A stretch of DNA of 64,000 nucleotides, from the NCBI RefSeq assembly GCF_000005505.3, contig NC_016133.3, forward strand, positions 18,538,001 through 18,602,000. The letters run 5' to 3'. The stretch's first letter is position 1; every line of letters begins with the position of its first letter. The notes beneath the pieces are model-generated. The model had not been told where the DNA came from. It was given only the letters and a program-made list of their open reading frames with translations, and ran no database searches. Shown here piece after piece: positions 49,477 through 61,039 of this stretch. Made by a program: the position numbers and the translations under genes. This DNA is from Brachypodium distachyon. Taxonomy: Eukaryota; Streptophyta; Magnoliopsida; Poales; Poaceae.

Positions 49477-52400
49477 ACTATGCTTGATGAATTTTCTACT
49501 CCTAGAAAGTTTTGGGCTGAAGCTATCTCTACTGCTTGTTATGTTTCAAATTGTGTCTTCTTGAGATCCAAAAATTGGTAAAACACCATATGAACTACGA
49601 TTTGGACATAAACCTGTTATATCTCACCTAAGAGTTTTTGGATGCAGATGCTTTGTTCTTAAATCTGGCAATCTAGATAAGTTTGAGTCTAAATCATATG
49701 ATGGCATGTTTCTTGGATATCCTGCTCATTCATGTGGTTACCGTGTTTATGTTTACGAGACTAACCGACTAATGGAAACCAGTGAAGTGACTTTTGATGA
49801 GGCTAGTTCTGGCTCTAGTCCTATTGTTTCTAATGCAGGAACATATGTTCAAGGGGAGGGAATATTTTTAGATGATGAAGATGATGAGGATGATGGCGTG
49901 CCCCATGCTGTCCATGCACCATCTGTAGCTGTTCCTACACCTACTACTACTATTGTTGCTACAATTGATCACCCTCAGGAGACTACTTCGACTACTCAAG
50001 CTGGGGTTGAGCAAGCTGTTGAGTCAAATATTTCAACACCCCGAAACATTCAAAAGAGGCACCCTCCTGAATAGATTATTGCAAGCATGACTGAGAGAGT
50101 CACACGGTCAAGGTTTATCGATTCTAACTCTCACACTCATTCTGCATTTGTTGCTTCTTTTGAGCCCAAAAATATATCTCATGCATTTACTGATGAATCG
50201 TGGATCAATGGCATGCATGAGGAATTAGAAAATTTTGAGCGTAACAAAGTTTGGACTCTTGTTTCACCACCTCCAGGTCATACCCTTATTGGTACACGTT
50301 GGGTATTTAAAAATAAAGAAAGTGAGGATGGTGTTATTGTTTGCAACAAGGCTAGGTTGGTTGCTCAAGGTTTTACTCAAATTGAGGGTCTTGATTTTGA
50401 TGAAACTTTTGCCCCCGTTACTAGATTAGAAGGTATAAGAATTTTATTGACATTTGTTGCATCTAAAGGTTTCAAGCTTTATCAAATGGATGTTAAAAGT
50501 GCTTTTCTCAATGGCTTCATTGATGAGGAGGTTTAAGTTAAGCAATGACCAGGTTTTGAGAATCCAAATTTCTCAAACCATGTTTATAAACTCTCAAAGG
50601 CTTTGTATGGTTTAAAACAAGCCCCACGTGCATGGTATGATAGGTTAAATTCTTTTTTACTTGAAAAGGGGTTTACCATGGGTAATGTTGATAAAACCTT
50701 ATTTGTACTCAAGCATGGCAATGATCAACTTTTCGTACAAGTTTATGTTGATGATATTATCTTTGGGTGTGCCTCTCATGATTTGGTGTCAGAATTTTCA
50801 GAAACTATGAGCAGGGAATTTGAGATGAGCATGATGGGCGAACTTACTTAATTTTTGGGGTTGCAAATCAAGCAAACAAAGGAGGGCACCTTTGTACATC
50901 AAAGTAAGTATACAACGGATCTGCTACGACGATTTGGGATGGAAAACTGCAAGCCTATCATGACACCAATGGGATCTACGACGTCGCTTGATCTTGATGA
51001 GGATGGTGAACCTGTTGACCAAAAGATGTACAGGAGTATGATTGGTTCACTTCTTTATCTTGCTGTCTCTAGACTAGATATACAATTTTATGTATGCTTG
51101 TATGTACGGTTTCAAGCTTCCCCATGTGCATCACATTTACAAGCTGTCAAGAGGATTTTCAGGTATCTACATGGCACCCAATCTTTTGGCATTTGGCTTT
51201 CTGCTTCCTCTAGTATTATATTGCGTGCATTTTCGGATGCTGATTTTGGAGGTTGTAGAATTGATAGAAAGAGTACATCTGGTACATGCTTATTTTTGGG
51301 TGATTCTTTAGTACTTTGGTCTTCTAAGAAACAAAGTTCTGTTGCACAATCTACTGCTGAAAGTGAATTTGTAGCTGCTGCTTGTTGTTGCTCACAGATT
51401 TTATGGATAATAGCTACAATGAAAGATTATGGGGTTACTTTAGAAAGTGTACCACTTTATTGTGATAATACTAGTGCTATATGTATTGCTGAAAACCCGG
51501 TGCAACATTCTAGAACTAAGCACATAGATATAAGATATCATTTTCTTTAGAGATCATGTTGAAAAAGGAAATGTTGTGCTACACTTTATAGATACTGAAC
51601 GTCAATTGGCAGACATTTTTATAAACCATTGGATTCTTCTCGGTTTGCTTTTCTTCGAGGTGAACTTGGAGTAATCAAACCATACGGGATGGTTTGAGTG
51701 GGAGTTTGTTCTTTTGTACGATATGTAAAATATCTTTTCAATTGCTTCTTTTTCGTTCTTTTATCTTTAATAAATAAATAAAAATCTAAAAAAGTAATGA
51801 GCATTGTATTCCATCCTGAAATGACATTTTTGCAACCACGTTTATGTTTTGAGGACATTGTCATTTTATATGTATGCTCGTATGAAGTAGTCTATTACAT
51901 GACTTCTAATACGAATGATAACTTGAACTAAATCTTGTCATGGTTAAACTTTGTTACCTATTTTGGTCTTGCGTACTTAATTGCTAGCAATGATGAAAAT
52001 AGAATGGTATCAAGGTTCCAAATATAGAAAGACACGTGGTGTCAAGCAATTTTTACTAAATAAATATGCCAATGTCGCAGTACATCTTCACAAAACTGCT
52101 TACAATTGCACTTTGGTATGAACTTGGAAGTTGATGTATTTATTGAAACCTTTGTCTTAAACTTCTGATTGCTTGCCATTTGCCTTAAGCTTCTGATTGT
52201 TAATCATTACACTTTGGACATAGGCTTGGCATGGTGTTTTATATATAGGCTTGACAAGGTTGAATCGACGTGGCATATAAATTCAATGAAAATAAATATT
52301 ATGCTTTTATAAAGTGCTCTGTTTAATATAATGTGCTGCAAGTTATTTTGTATTCAAGTATTGATGTAGTTGACAGGAGGAGACCATGTCTTGCAATAAA

Positions 52401-52832
52401 TCGTAACAATACTTCAATTTTAGTCATGTGTAGATTACATCATACTTATATACATGTCGAGTACAACTACTTTTTACATGACTTGGATGCACAATTATCA
52501 TGTTTATGATGTTTCATAATGCTCATTACAACAACAACAACAAAAAATGAAATATGACAAAAAAAAATTGCTTTTAGTTTAAAGAAACATTTTTTGAAGC
52601 GGGGAAAATATTTTTGTGTGGTTTTGATGAAATTCATTGTCAAAGGGGGAGAGATTTCAACACATATACGTACAATATTTTACCAATATTTTGGTGTTTA
52701 TTGGTGTTTCTCCAACATTTTGATGTTTTTCGTTTTCTTTTCTAAACCTTGAAAATCTGAGAGTTCAGTGAATGTGTATGCCAATCAATGTTCAATGTCT
52801 AGTGTTTAGGAGATGTTGCCAATGTTTTCATC

Positions 52833-52843
52833 AAGGGGGAAAT
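52833..52843 (+). promoter_or_regulatory. Polypurine tract of copia element
   Basis: AAGGGGGAAAT directly abuts the TGTGA start of the 3' LTR, the expected primer site for plus-strand DNA synthesis. Confidence 0.85.
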
Positions 52844-54174
52844 TGTGAAATCATATGTGATGTCTAACATTGGCAAGTGTTTAGTGAAACATTGATGTGG
52901 ATACATTGGGTAATATGGATATTTATGTGATGACATGTATCTTGTTTTGCTAGTGATGTGTTGCTCCATTAGTTTCTTATGTGAAATCATGGCGTGAGTT
53001 GTGTGGAACTTACCCTGAGTCAAGTCGTGGACTTGTGCTCATACTGGTTATTTGTGTGTTCGCTTTCAGGTGTTTCCGGAGCTAGAGCAACGTGGTCGAT
53101 GACAGGATCAAGGGACGAAGCTTGGGAGAAGCTGAGGTCGAGGATTAAGGTCATGCGGTACGTTCGTGCAAAGGAACAATGGAAGTGAATGCTACGATGA
53201 TCCGAGAGGGCACCGGTTTGTCGTACGTTGTTTATACCGGAGATGTACGGTATTGGAGATATTCGACACGTGATGGTCGAGTTTTGAAGACATCACAAGA
53301 AGAGTTAATGGCATGGAGTGGCAGTGACGTGAAGACTTGTAGGTCCAGCCGTGGCTGGATGAAAGTTGTTTAAAAATTAAACATTAGAGTCATCAAGATG
53401 ACGTCAGATGGAAAAGCTGTCCACATGAAAGTTGTACGCGTCGTCGAGACGAACAACTTTTCTTTTGGAGTCATCTCAATCCAAGGTCGTATTCGGGCCC
53501 CACGTGCAGAATACCGACCGGGACAGAGGAGTTCGTGTTAGATTTAGACTTGGTTTAGGGTCGTGAATTTTTCCTTATAAACAGAGGCCGTCGTAGCTAG
53601 GTTTTTAGCAAAGACGTGAGGGAACTCAGAACTTTGGATCTAGATCAATTCTTGGAGAGTTTTTGGATGCATGGTTGCATCTTTTGTAATCGATCGACAT
53701 CGTTGCAATAAAAAAATTCGTTGGTGGTTTAATCTCTGTTCTTCTTGAATCTTCGTGGAAAATATTCATGCTAGATCTTTCTAACACTTTGGTGCAGCTT
53801 TCTCACAAGATCATAACACGTTGTTGCAGGTTTCTCATGAGATCAAGGGAAGATTGCGATTAATTCATTTTTTTTGTTATTATTCGAAATCGATTATAGA
53901 TTAATTCTCGTAACTTTCTGTCAGCTGTTACTGTTTTGATCATATCTTTTGATTGGTAAGTCCAATTGTGCTGATTATTGTTGCATTGGTTAGATAAATT
54001 TAATACCTTTATTTTTCATACTCATACATATTTTTTGGTTCATCCAATCAAAAGTTACGGCTGTTTTTTACTATCACGGACAGAAAGGTGATTTAGGATT
54101 TGAACTTTCGAAAAAAGTTTAGTTTACTTCTGCGTAATCATTCACCCGCTCTAATTGTCTATCTCGATCTCACA
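52844..54174 (+). repeat. 3' LTR of copia element (complete, 1331 bp)
   Basis: Starts TGTGAAATCATATGTG, ends GATCTCACA, so terminal TGTGA/TCACA form a 5-bp inverted repeat. Contains TATAAA-like sequence near 53575 and AATAAA at 53707-53712. Followed by the TSD TTTAC. Confidence 0.93.
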
Positions 54175-55520
54175 TTTACTCGACCGGCAAACACCAATTG
54201 ACACCAAAGGACTACAATTAAAAAAAGCTCCAGTCGTGTAAAAATAAGGACGTAAAATAAAGGATTTTTTATTGGTTCCTAATGAACTTGGAGATGGAAC
54301 ACGCAGCAAAAAAGAAGCCAATCAGTGGTCCAGCTTGAAAAAAAGAGGTACAGACGGGTCCAATATGGTCGAATAAACAAACGAAAAAAATTGAGGATTA
54401 TCAAAACTTGGATCGGCCAGAAAAAAAAAATGACGACATCGCAACATGAACAGATAATCAAAATAACCTATTCCTGATCTTGGGGTGCCGCTCAGCCATG
54501 GATAGGCGTCGTACATGGGCCTAATTTTTTTTAGGGGTCGTACTTGGGCCTAAGTGCCTAACAATTCACTGCAGCCGAAGTCAGTTTCAAAATTAAACTC
54601 GTCCATGTCCGAGTTGGGCCAAAAAGGATCCTGTTCTGTCTCACAATGAAAGCCGGCCCAGCAATCGTATGCCACGAACAGGAATCTTCATCAGGAATAG
54701 ATCTCATTTCAAGAAAGAAAAGGCACATGCTTTACTTGCGAACGGAAGGAAGCGTTTATTTTCGTCCAGATGCCCTCCGCGCTTCGACTGGATCTGGAAT
54801 TCTGGATGGGCTAGAGATCAGGCCTCCTCACGGTGAGCTTTGTAGTCCGAGCACCCGTCCGATCGATCCATGAACTGCCGAATTGAATATCGAGTGTCGT
54901 GTGTAGCATGCTGCAGGTAACTTGAGTAGTAACATGGACGCCAACTAAATATTTTGATGACATGTCATGACAATAAAAGAATAAAGAGAGGGAGGTGGTA
55001 ACTAGATATGTTACCATAACATCATACAAATCAAGACAAAGATGAGTTTATAAGACAATTAACGACAAATGCATGACACCACACATAAATTACTGTCCAT
55101 TATTAAGGTAGTAACTTAGTAGTACGTAGGTTTTGCAATTGTTTACTGCTGACTCAATGTTTGAGGCCTGACCTGCATTTTCGCGAAACTGCAATGTTAG
55201 AAGAGGAAGATGAGGTTGACCAGAAGTTACCGAGAGGCAGCGAACATTTCTTTCCAACTAAGAACAAAATAACAGGACAACACAAATGTAGTTAAAAAAA
55301 AACAGTGCAACACAAATGGGTGTGGATTTGTAGAGCCTGGACTCTTCTCTTTTCTTTTCTGAAAAAAAATATCAAAGAGTGAGTTGACTAAATTCCAAAA
55401 CCTTTGACGCTACTAAAAATGAATCTCTGATGTCCTCTTCTGGAAATTGTTGATTTGTAGCCTGCATGATAAATAACCTAATAAGTGATAGTAATAAACT
55501 ATCTCCTCTATTTCTAAATA

Positions 55521-55621
55521 CTCCCTTAGTCCCATATTAACTGATTTTCTGTTGCATGTATCTAAACGCTATTTAGACATAGATACATTCATATTTGAGC
55601 AAATTTGAGCGACGGAAGGAG
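55521..55621. mobile_element. Stowaway MITE, 101 bp
   Basis: CTCCCTTAGTCCCATATT at the left and GAGCGACGGAAGGAG at the right are imperfect inverted ends flanked by TA (55519-55520, 55622-55623). The inside, read inversely, resembles the 113-bp family (TTTGAGCAAATTTGAG; TAGATACATT). Confidence 0.75.
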
Positions 55622-55950
55622 TAGTAGTGTATTTAGGTTTGTCTTAAGTCAAGTCAGGCTTTAAGTTTGACTAGGTTTATGTAAGAATATATTTTTTGAA
55701 AAGTATTTAAGAATATTTCTGATACCAAACGGATACATGTTCCATGACAGATACCAGGAAACTAATTCGATGTTGTAAATCTTAGTTTATTTAGCTATAA
55801 ACTTGATCAATAGTTTTGCTCATGACAAAACTAAATCTCGATGTTTGTATTGTTGTTTTTATTCTAAGGTCTTGATGTTTGTATTGTAAAGTCACAATAC
55901 ATTACAATGACATGCTGAAAGAGGGTCAGGGTCTGGTTTTATAACACTTT

Positions 55951-56219
55951 GGGGCCTCATTCGGTTTAGAAATCCAAACAATTGTGAATTTAAAATTCAT
56001 TGTGGATGCATTTGTTTTGTAGGAAAAAAGCAAAAATGATCCCTTAAGAATCTCATAGATTTCCTGTGTTTTGGAGAACAATGAGCATTAGATCCAACCT
56101 ATTTTTCCTATAGGAACGAGCCTGGACAATTATTTAGGATGACAAATGCCACCTATCAGAATCTTATGTTTTTTTTTCTTTTCCTACGTTTTACTTTTCC
56201 CCGAAACCGAATAAGCCCT
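55951..56219. mobile_element. Tourist-like MITE
   Basis: The left end GGGGCCTCATTCGGTTT and the inverse of the right end (CAGGGCTTATTCGGTTT) match the GGSCNTRTTCGGTT terminus of Tourist/Harbinger MITEs. About 270 bp, non-coding. The 3-bp target duplication could not be verified. Confidence 0.6.
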
Positions 56220-56879
56220 GAACCAGTATATTGGTGTGGGAATTTTCACCAATATATTCATCTGGGAATTTTAACCAATATTTCTTTTGCGGATATATTT
56301 TTAACCAATATATTCACGTGGGAATACTGCCCCCTATTATTCCTAGAAAAAGTGTGACGGTTCTTTTGTAAAAATTAAAGTTACCTATCTAGAGACGGGA
56401 GCGAATGCTTCCAAGCATCGTCTGAATTTTTGTCTTGCCGAGCAAAAACAGAAGAAAACACAACAGCGACATATGGCAGCAACTCAAAGGAAAAGTAGAG
56501 TTTTCAATTATAGTCTAGTAAAGAAATTGAACTATCCAGCGACGTGCCCCAGCAAGCTTAGCATGCGGCCGCCGTTAAGGGTGCGCGTCGCCCGTTAACA
56601 ACGCCCGGGCGCGGGGTGAGCGCGCGGGGCGAGCGGCCCGTCGGCACGAGGCCCAACTGGGCTGTTTAATCGTTGCAGTCAGTTCACGCGGAAGTTGATT
56701 GCGCTTTGAGCATTTCTGTACTAGATGGTTTTGTAGATTCAAAGAAAATTGTAGATCAAACCGTGTGTCCAATTCACAATTCGTCTTCACTGCTAGATTC
56801 GTATCGATGAGTGCTTCAAAACCATATCTTACCCGAATATTTTTCAGCAAAAAAATTCAGACCCTTTCGTTGCCGGGTT

Positions 56880-57770
56880 AATATCACTAGTTTACCGGGT
56901 CATAATCACTAGTTTATCAAATAATATAACTTGTTTGTCAGGTTATAATTACTCGTTTACCAGTTTATAGTCACTAGTTTACCAGGTCATAATCACTAGT
57001 TTATCAGATTAATATAGCTTGTTTATCAGGTATTGTCACTCGTTTACTAAGTTATCCCTAAGTTATAGTCACTCGTTTACCAGCCAAACACATGGCAGCT
57101 CCCCAAATCCGTTCCCTATGGTAAAATTTGGAGATAAAAAATCACCCAAGATATAGAGGTTTAACATGAACTTTTAACACACAAGCATCAGCCAGCACCT
57201 CGTCTGGTTTAAAAGGTAGAAAAACGTGATCAACATCAGCATGGTCCATCATCTTCCCCCATCCCCACCACATAACAGCACCACACACACAAGCAACGCA
57301 CAGAACACACATGATTTACCAGGTTTATTACTAGCTTAGTTAAGCCTACTTATCAGGTTACATGTGTCTAATTACCAGGTTAATTAAGCCCATTTATTTG
57401 ATTAATCGTGCCTAATTAACAGTTTAATTAAGCTCATTTATCAGGTTAACCGTGTCTAATTACCAGATTAATTAAGCGTGTTTACAAGGTTAACCATGCC
57501 TAATTATTAAGTTAACCATGCATACTTACCAAATTAACCGGCATACTTACCGGGTTAACAACATACATGATGATTCGTGCCTAATTACCAAGTTAATTAT
57601 GCTACTTATCGGATTAATCGTGCATATTTACCGGTTGAATGGAAATAGTTACCGAGAGTAATCGTGGCTACTTACCGGATTAACCATGCATACTTGTCAG
57701 GTTAATTACCTTACCATGTTAAATTATGCGTACTTATCAGATTATTTTGGGATACTTAATCATGCCTGCT
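56880..57770. repeat. Degenerate about 22-bp minisatellite, two blocks
   Basis: 56885-57085 holds about nine units close to TCACTAGTTTACCAGGTTAT. After a 220-bp gap, 57310-57770 holds some twenty units close to TACTTACCAGGTTAATCGTG (variants AATTAAGCC, AACCATGCC). Both share the core TTAYCAGGTTA. Units diverge by many substitutions. No coding frame runs through. Confidence 0.8.
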
Positions 57771-58299
57771 TGCTATGTCACACGACAAAAAACGAATCGA
57801 GTTATGATTGTTGACATGACCCGAATTCACTTGATGAAGCATGAATGCTAACAAATCCTCGCTTCGATGCCCAAGCGCCGAGTAAACACATATCACTGAA
57901 CAAAACAGTCGACTGAAAGTATGTAGCAAAATAATATTTGAATATCTAAATATAGCGGATCATGTGACACGCAGGGACAACCATGGATTCGAAGATATCG
58001 CGCCACAGTAGAACGACATAGATGTGCTATCAGTAACTCGTCGGTCCGCCCGCCGCCGACCTATCGTACTCGCCACTGCAACTAACTCTCGCTACCATAG
58101 GCATGGCACGCCCTCTTGCGCGCGCGCACCAGCATAGGTGACGCCGGAGGCGAGGGAGAAGCCGGAGTGGACCTGTGGCGGTGAGGAGACGCCGTTCAGG
58201 GCGCGCCCAGGAGAACGACAGCAGGGCTGCACGCGAGGGCGACCCTGACCCAGCTGCGTTGCGCGCCCTTCGCGGGCGCCGCCTCTGCTGCTCTTTGCG

Positions 58300-58600
58300 C
58301 CTGCCCCACGCACCAACGCCGCCGCTGCGCTTCGCGGTCGTGCTGCCGGTTCCCTTCGCGGCCGCCGCCCCGCGCGCCCCACGTCGTCGCTGCTCCTCGC
58401 GGCCGCCCTGCGCGCCGCTACTCTTGGCGGCCGCGCCGCCGCTGCTGCCGCTGCCCTTCGCGGCCGCCGCCCCACAAGCTCCACGCCGTCGCTGCTCTTC
58501 GCGGCCGCGCCGCCGCTCCTACCGCTGCCCCGTGCGCCCCACGCCGCCGCTGTTCGTCGCGGCCGCCCCGCACGCCGCCGCCGCCGCCGGCAAGAGCAAT
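58300..58600. repeat. GC-rich block with repeated GCGGCCGC-type words
   Basis: CTTCGCGGCCGCCGCCCC, CTCGCGGCCGCCC, CTTGGCGGCCGC and similar words recur at least seven times with CGTCGCTGCT spacers. GC content is extreme compared with the flanks. Long frames on both strands are a consequence of composition. It may come from a GC-rich first exon, but no protein family is recognisable. Confidence 0.6.
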
Positions 58601-58955
58601 CGGGAGGAGGAGATCGGGGTCAGGGAAGGAGGACAGAGGAGGAGATCGGGGAAGAAGGGCACAGGAGGAGATCGGGCGGAGAATGGAAAGTGGGAGGAGA
58701 GTCGGGCGTGTTGTGCTGTCGTTGGATGTCGCGCACGAATATTCAAGTGCGCCGCACGGTAAGACTCAGCGGGGCACGTGTAAGACCGGCACAACCTTGG
58801 ACCGGCCCAACAAACGTTGGCAGACTGCCGTATTATTGTTTTTAGGGGTAGCAGCCTCCCGTTTTTATGGGGTCCTTCCGTATTTGAACAGCATGCGAAC
58901 AAGAGTGGGCCGTGAAGTAGCACCGCGGCAACGAATTGCTCCAATACGGCATTCC

Positions 58956-59989
58956 GCTAAATTTTTAAAATAATACGATTTTTTTAATCATTTTTAAAAA
59001 TAATATGCATTTTAAAAAAAATTCAACAATAATACGGCCTCGGGCTGGGCAAACCGATTAGGTCCTTTCGGCCACGACCAGGCTGACTGGATGCCTGCCA
59101 CCCTGGCCCTTGGCCTGTCGGGCTTCAATCAGCTTTGACCAGGCCGAAAAGTGGCAGTCGACAGTATTATTTTTCTAGGATGCTATGGGTGTTCCTGAGG
59201 TGGAGCCGGGACACGGGCCATTGGCAGCGTGGCCCTACGCACACGCGAAACAGCTGCGCGCGCCCGCGCCCGGAGACGCCAGAGCGAGTTGAACAGGAGC
59301 ACGCGGAGCACGACAGCGATTCAACTCACTCGTCAATTCTGGTGAGCGTAGGGAGCCAGAAACTGAATTGAGCTCGCTGTCAGAGGAGAAAAAGGGCGAC
59401 CAGATTACGAGCAGAAGCAGCCGCAAAGACGGAACCGTACTCGACTGTACTAAGAAATCCCCAATTCGTGCCTACCAAAATTCAATGAACTGGAGGGGGG
59501 AGGAGACAAACCAATCAACGAAGACGGAACCAACTCCCGGCAAGCAACAGAATTAAAACCGGCCTTTAATTCTTCAGACGAACTGGAGGAAGGCAGGAAG
59601 CAGACAAACCAATCAACGGAAAAGCAGGAATTTTAATGGCCTTGGGACTGGGAGGAGGATGGCGGGCGGATGGATCACTCGGCTCGCTAGGCTTGGTTGC
59701 TTCAACAAAAAAGCAGTTAAGTTGGGGAGACGGGACGGGAAGACGTGGGCGGCTTGGGCGAAGACGACTGCCACTTTTCGGCCTGGGCGAAGCCGATTGA
59801 AGCCCGACAGGCCTGGGGCCTGAGCAGTCGGCCTGGCCTAGGCCGACAGGGCCTTATCAGTTTCGGCTAGGCCGACTGGGCCTAATCGGTCTAGGCGAAA
59901 CCGAGGCCGTATTATTTTTGATTTTTTTTAAAAACACGTATTATTTTTAAAAATGATTAAAAAAATCGTATTATTTAAAAAAAATTAGC
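58956..59989. mobile_element. Mutator-like element, 1034 bp, 9-bp TSD
   Basis: Begins GCTAAATTTTTAAAATAATA and ends AAAAAATTAGC. The two ends are inverted copies for about 200 bp, including CGATTTTTTTAATCATTTTT, AATAATACGGCCTCGG and GGCCTGTCGGGCTTCAATC. The 9-bp duplication CGGCATTCC is perfect at 58947-58955 and 59990-59998. The unique middle (about 59170-59750) has no recognisable protein or transposase, so this is non-autonomous. Confidence 0.92.
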
Positions 59990-61039
59990 CGGCATTCCAG
60001 CGTCTTGTGAACTAGTGGTCCCAACGAGACGTACGGGCTCAAGTCCTCAAGAAGGCTTTATTGTTCAAGGTTCGGGCCTGCACCCTACATCCCGCATTAC
60101 TTAAGAACTATTCGGATCTGTTGAGTTTTTGTTAGTGTGTCATGGTGCTTTTGTTTATTTTATGTTTTGGAATTTTGGAAAACTTCTCTGGCGTTCTGAC
60201 GAAGATCTTGCGGTTCGACGACCTGCACGTTTAGAGGATCATCCCCGGCCCAAGTACATTTCAACGCTCATGACTTCTCATCTTTTTGGATGAGCAAGTC
60301 AAGAGGCTTTTCGAAACCTTTGGAGGTAGTCAAGTTCGTGCAGAGATACCAGTAATGATGTTGCTGCTACAGTCTGATTGCAGTCTTTATGTTGAAGTAT
60401 CAGCATAATTTCATGTTGCAAAGTATGAAATCACAGAGAAGATGTCTTTAAGAAATTTCATTGTAATTCTTAATTATAGGAGTTAACTTAGAGTTTCTAG
60501 ATTTTATGATCCAAAGTATTGTACCTGTAATGGTTCTCTTGTTTGAATAAAGTTACGTGTTATTCTACAAATAGAACTATTTGAAAAAAAAACCTTATGG
60601 ACTTTTAGAAAAGAATCAACACTAATCCTCGCCGTTTTCTTTGAAGGAAGCTTCGATCTAACAGTTCCCATCTTCTCTGATGTTTATCTCGTGTCGAGGA
60701 AGTGAGCAACCACATATAAAAGTCTGGCATCGAGTTCATTAATTTTCTTCTTATGTTTGTGTCTTCGTGGTGACATCTCGACGGTTAGAGATGACGATGT
60801 TGCAAAAATTGGTATCCCGGCTCCTTCAGAATTATGGTGCCGATGTCGCAGCCTACTTCATTGTGTCAAATGTTCTCGTGGCTCGTCGTTTGATTCTTTT
60901 TCTTATTGATTCATCGACGAATCAGCGATTTGACAAGTGGCTAGCAGCGTCACCTCGTACGTAGGGGCATGGGCGTCTCGACGGGGCAGACAGTAGCATG
61001 CACCTTTTTTTTTCAGGCACTTGTCTCGGGGGACTGGTC

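Larger units (their letters stand above)
43028..51640 (+). pseudogene. copia pol (protease, integrase, RT, RNase H), interrupted
   Basis: Protease motif LVDSGCSRHMTGD near 43440. Gag-pre-integrase HHCC region near 43830-43970 (WHRRLGHIGF). Integrase core from about 44016 (HLDTVGP, IVDDYSRY, QQNGVVE), which hits a TGA at 44339. A CACTA insertion at 44366-49476 splits the frame. Pol resumes at 49480. Reverse transcriptase covers about 50150-50850 (RLVAQGF, LYGLKQAPRAWYD, VYVDDIIFG), with stops near 50534, 50548 and 50849. RNase H covers about 51200-51550 (SDADFGG, STAESEF, KHIDIRYHF). This is the copia gene order. Several independent stops show it is dead, and it was probably dying before the CACTA arrived. 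Confidence 0.93.
40006..54174 (+). mobile_element. Ty1/copia LTR retrotransposon (decayed, nested)
   Basis: LTRs begin TGTGA (40006, 52844); the 3' LTR ends TCACA at 54174. A 5-bp TSD TTTAC lies at 40001-40005 and 54175-54179. Internal order is gag, protease, integrase, reverse transcriptase, RNase H, which is the copia order. A polypurine tract precedes the 3' LTR. The element has lost the end of its 5' LTR and its primer-binding site, has stops in gag and pol, and is split by a CACTA element. By eye the first about 180 bp of the two LTRs differ by roughly 5 per cent, implying an insertion of million-year scale (rough). Confidence 0.93.
38753..54181. mobile_element. Pack-MULE-like Mutator element, split by a retrotransposon
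   Basis: The left TIR begins GAGTAAATTACAAAAAACCA at 38753. The right TIR, read inversely, matches for about 85 bp (both contain ACCACCACATTAG and TTTCACATAGATACCAGTT) and ends at 40005, with its last two bases (TC) displaced to 54180-54181 by the copia insertion. The 10-bp host duplication GACCGGCAAA is present at 38743-38752 and 54182-54191. The element proper is about 1.25 kb. It has no transposase but contains a GC-rich gene fragment (38967-39533), the hallmark of a Pack-MULE. TSD length and long TIRs fit Mutator. Confidence 0.9.
54192..56879. other. Intergenic with two MITEs
   Basis: No gene seen. Carries a Stowaway MITE (55521-55621), a Tourist-like element (55951-56219) and three copies of GGGAATTTTNACCAATAT-like words near 56238-56325. 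56560-56660 is a short GC-rich patch leading into the minisatellite region. Confidence 0.45.

Noticed and set aside
57310..57770. Minisatellite considered as a centromeric satellite
   Set aside because: Unit is only about 22 bp, highly diverged and under 0.5 kb long, unlike the roughly 150-180 bp grass centromere satellites.
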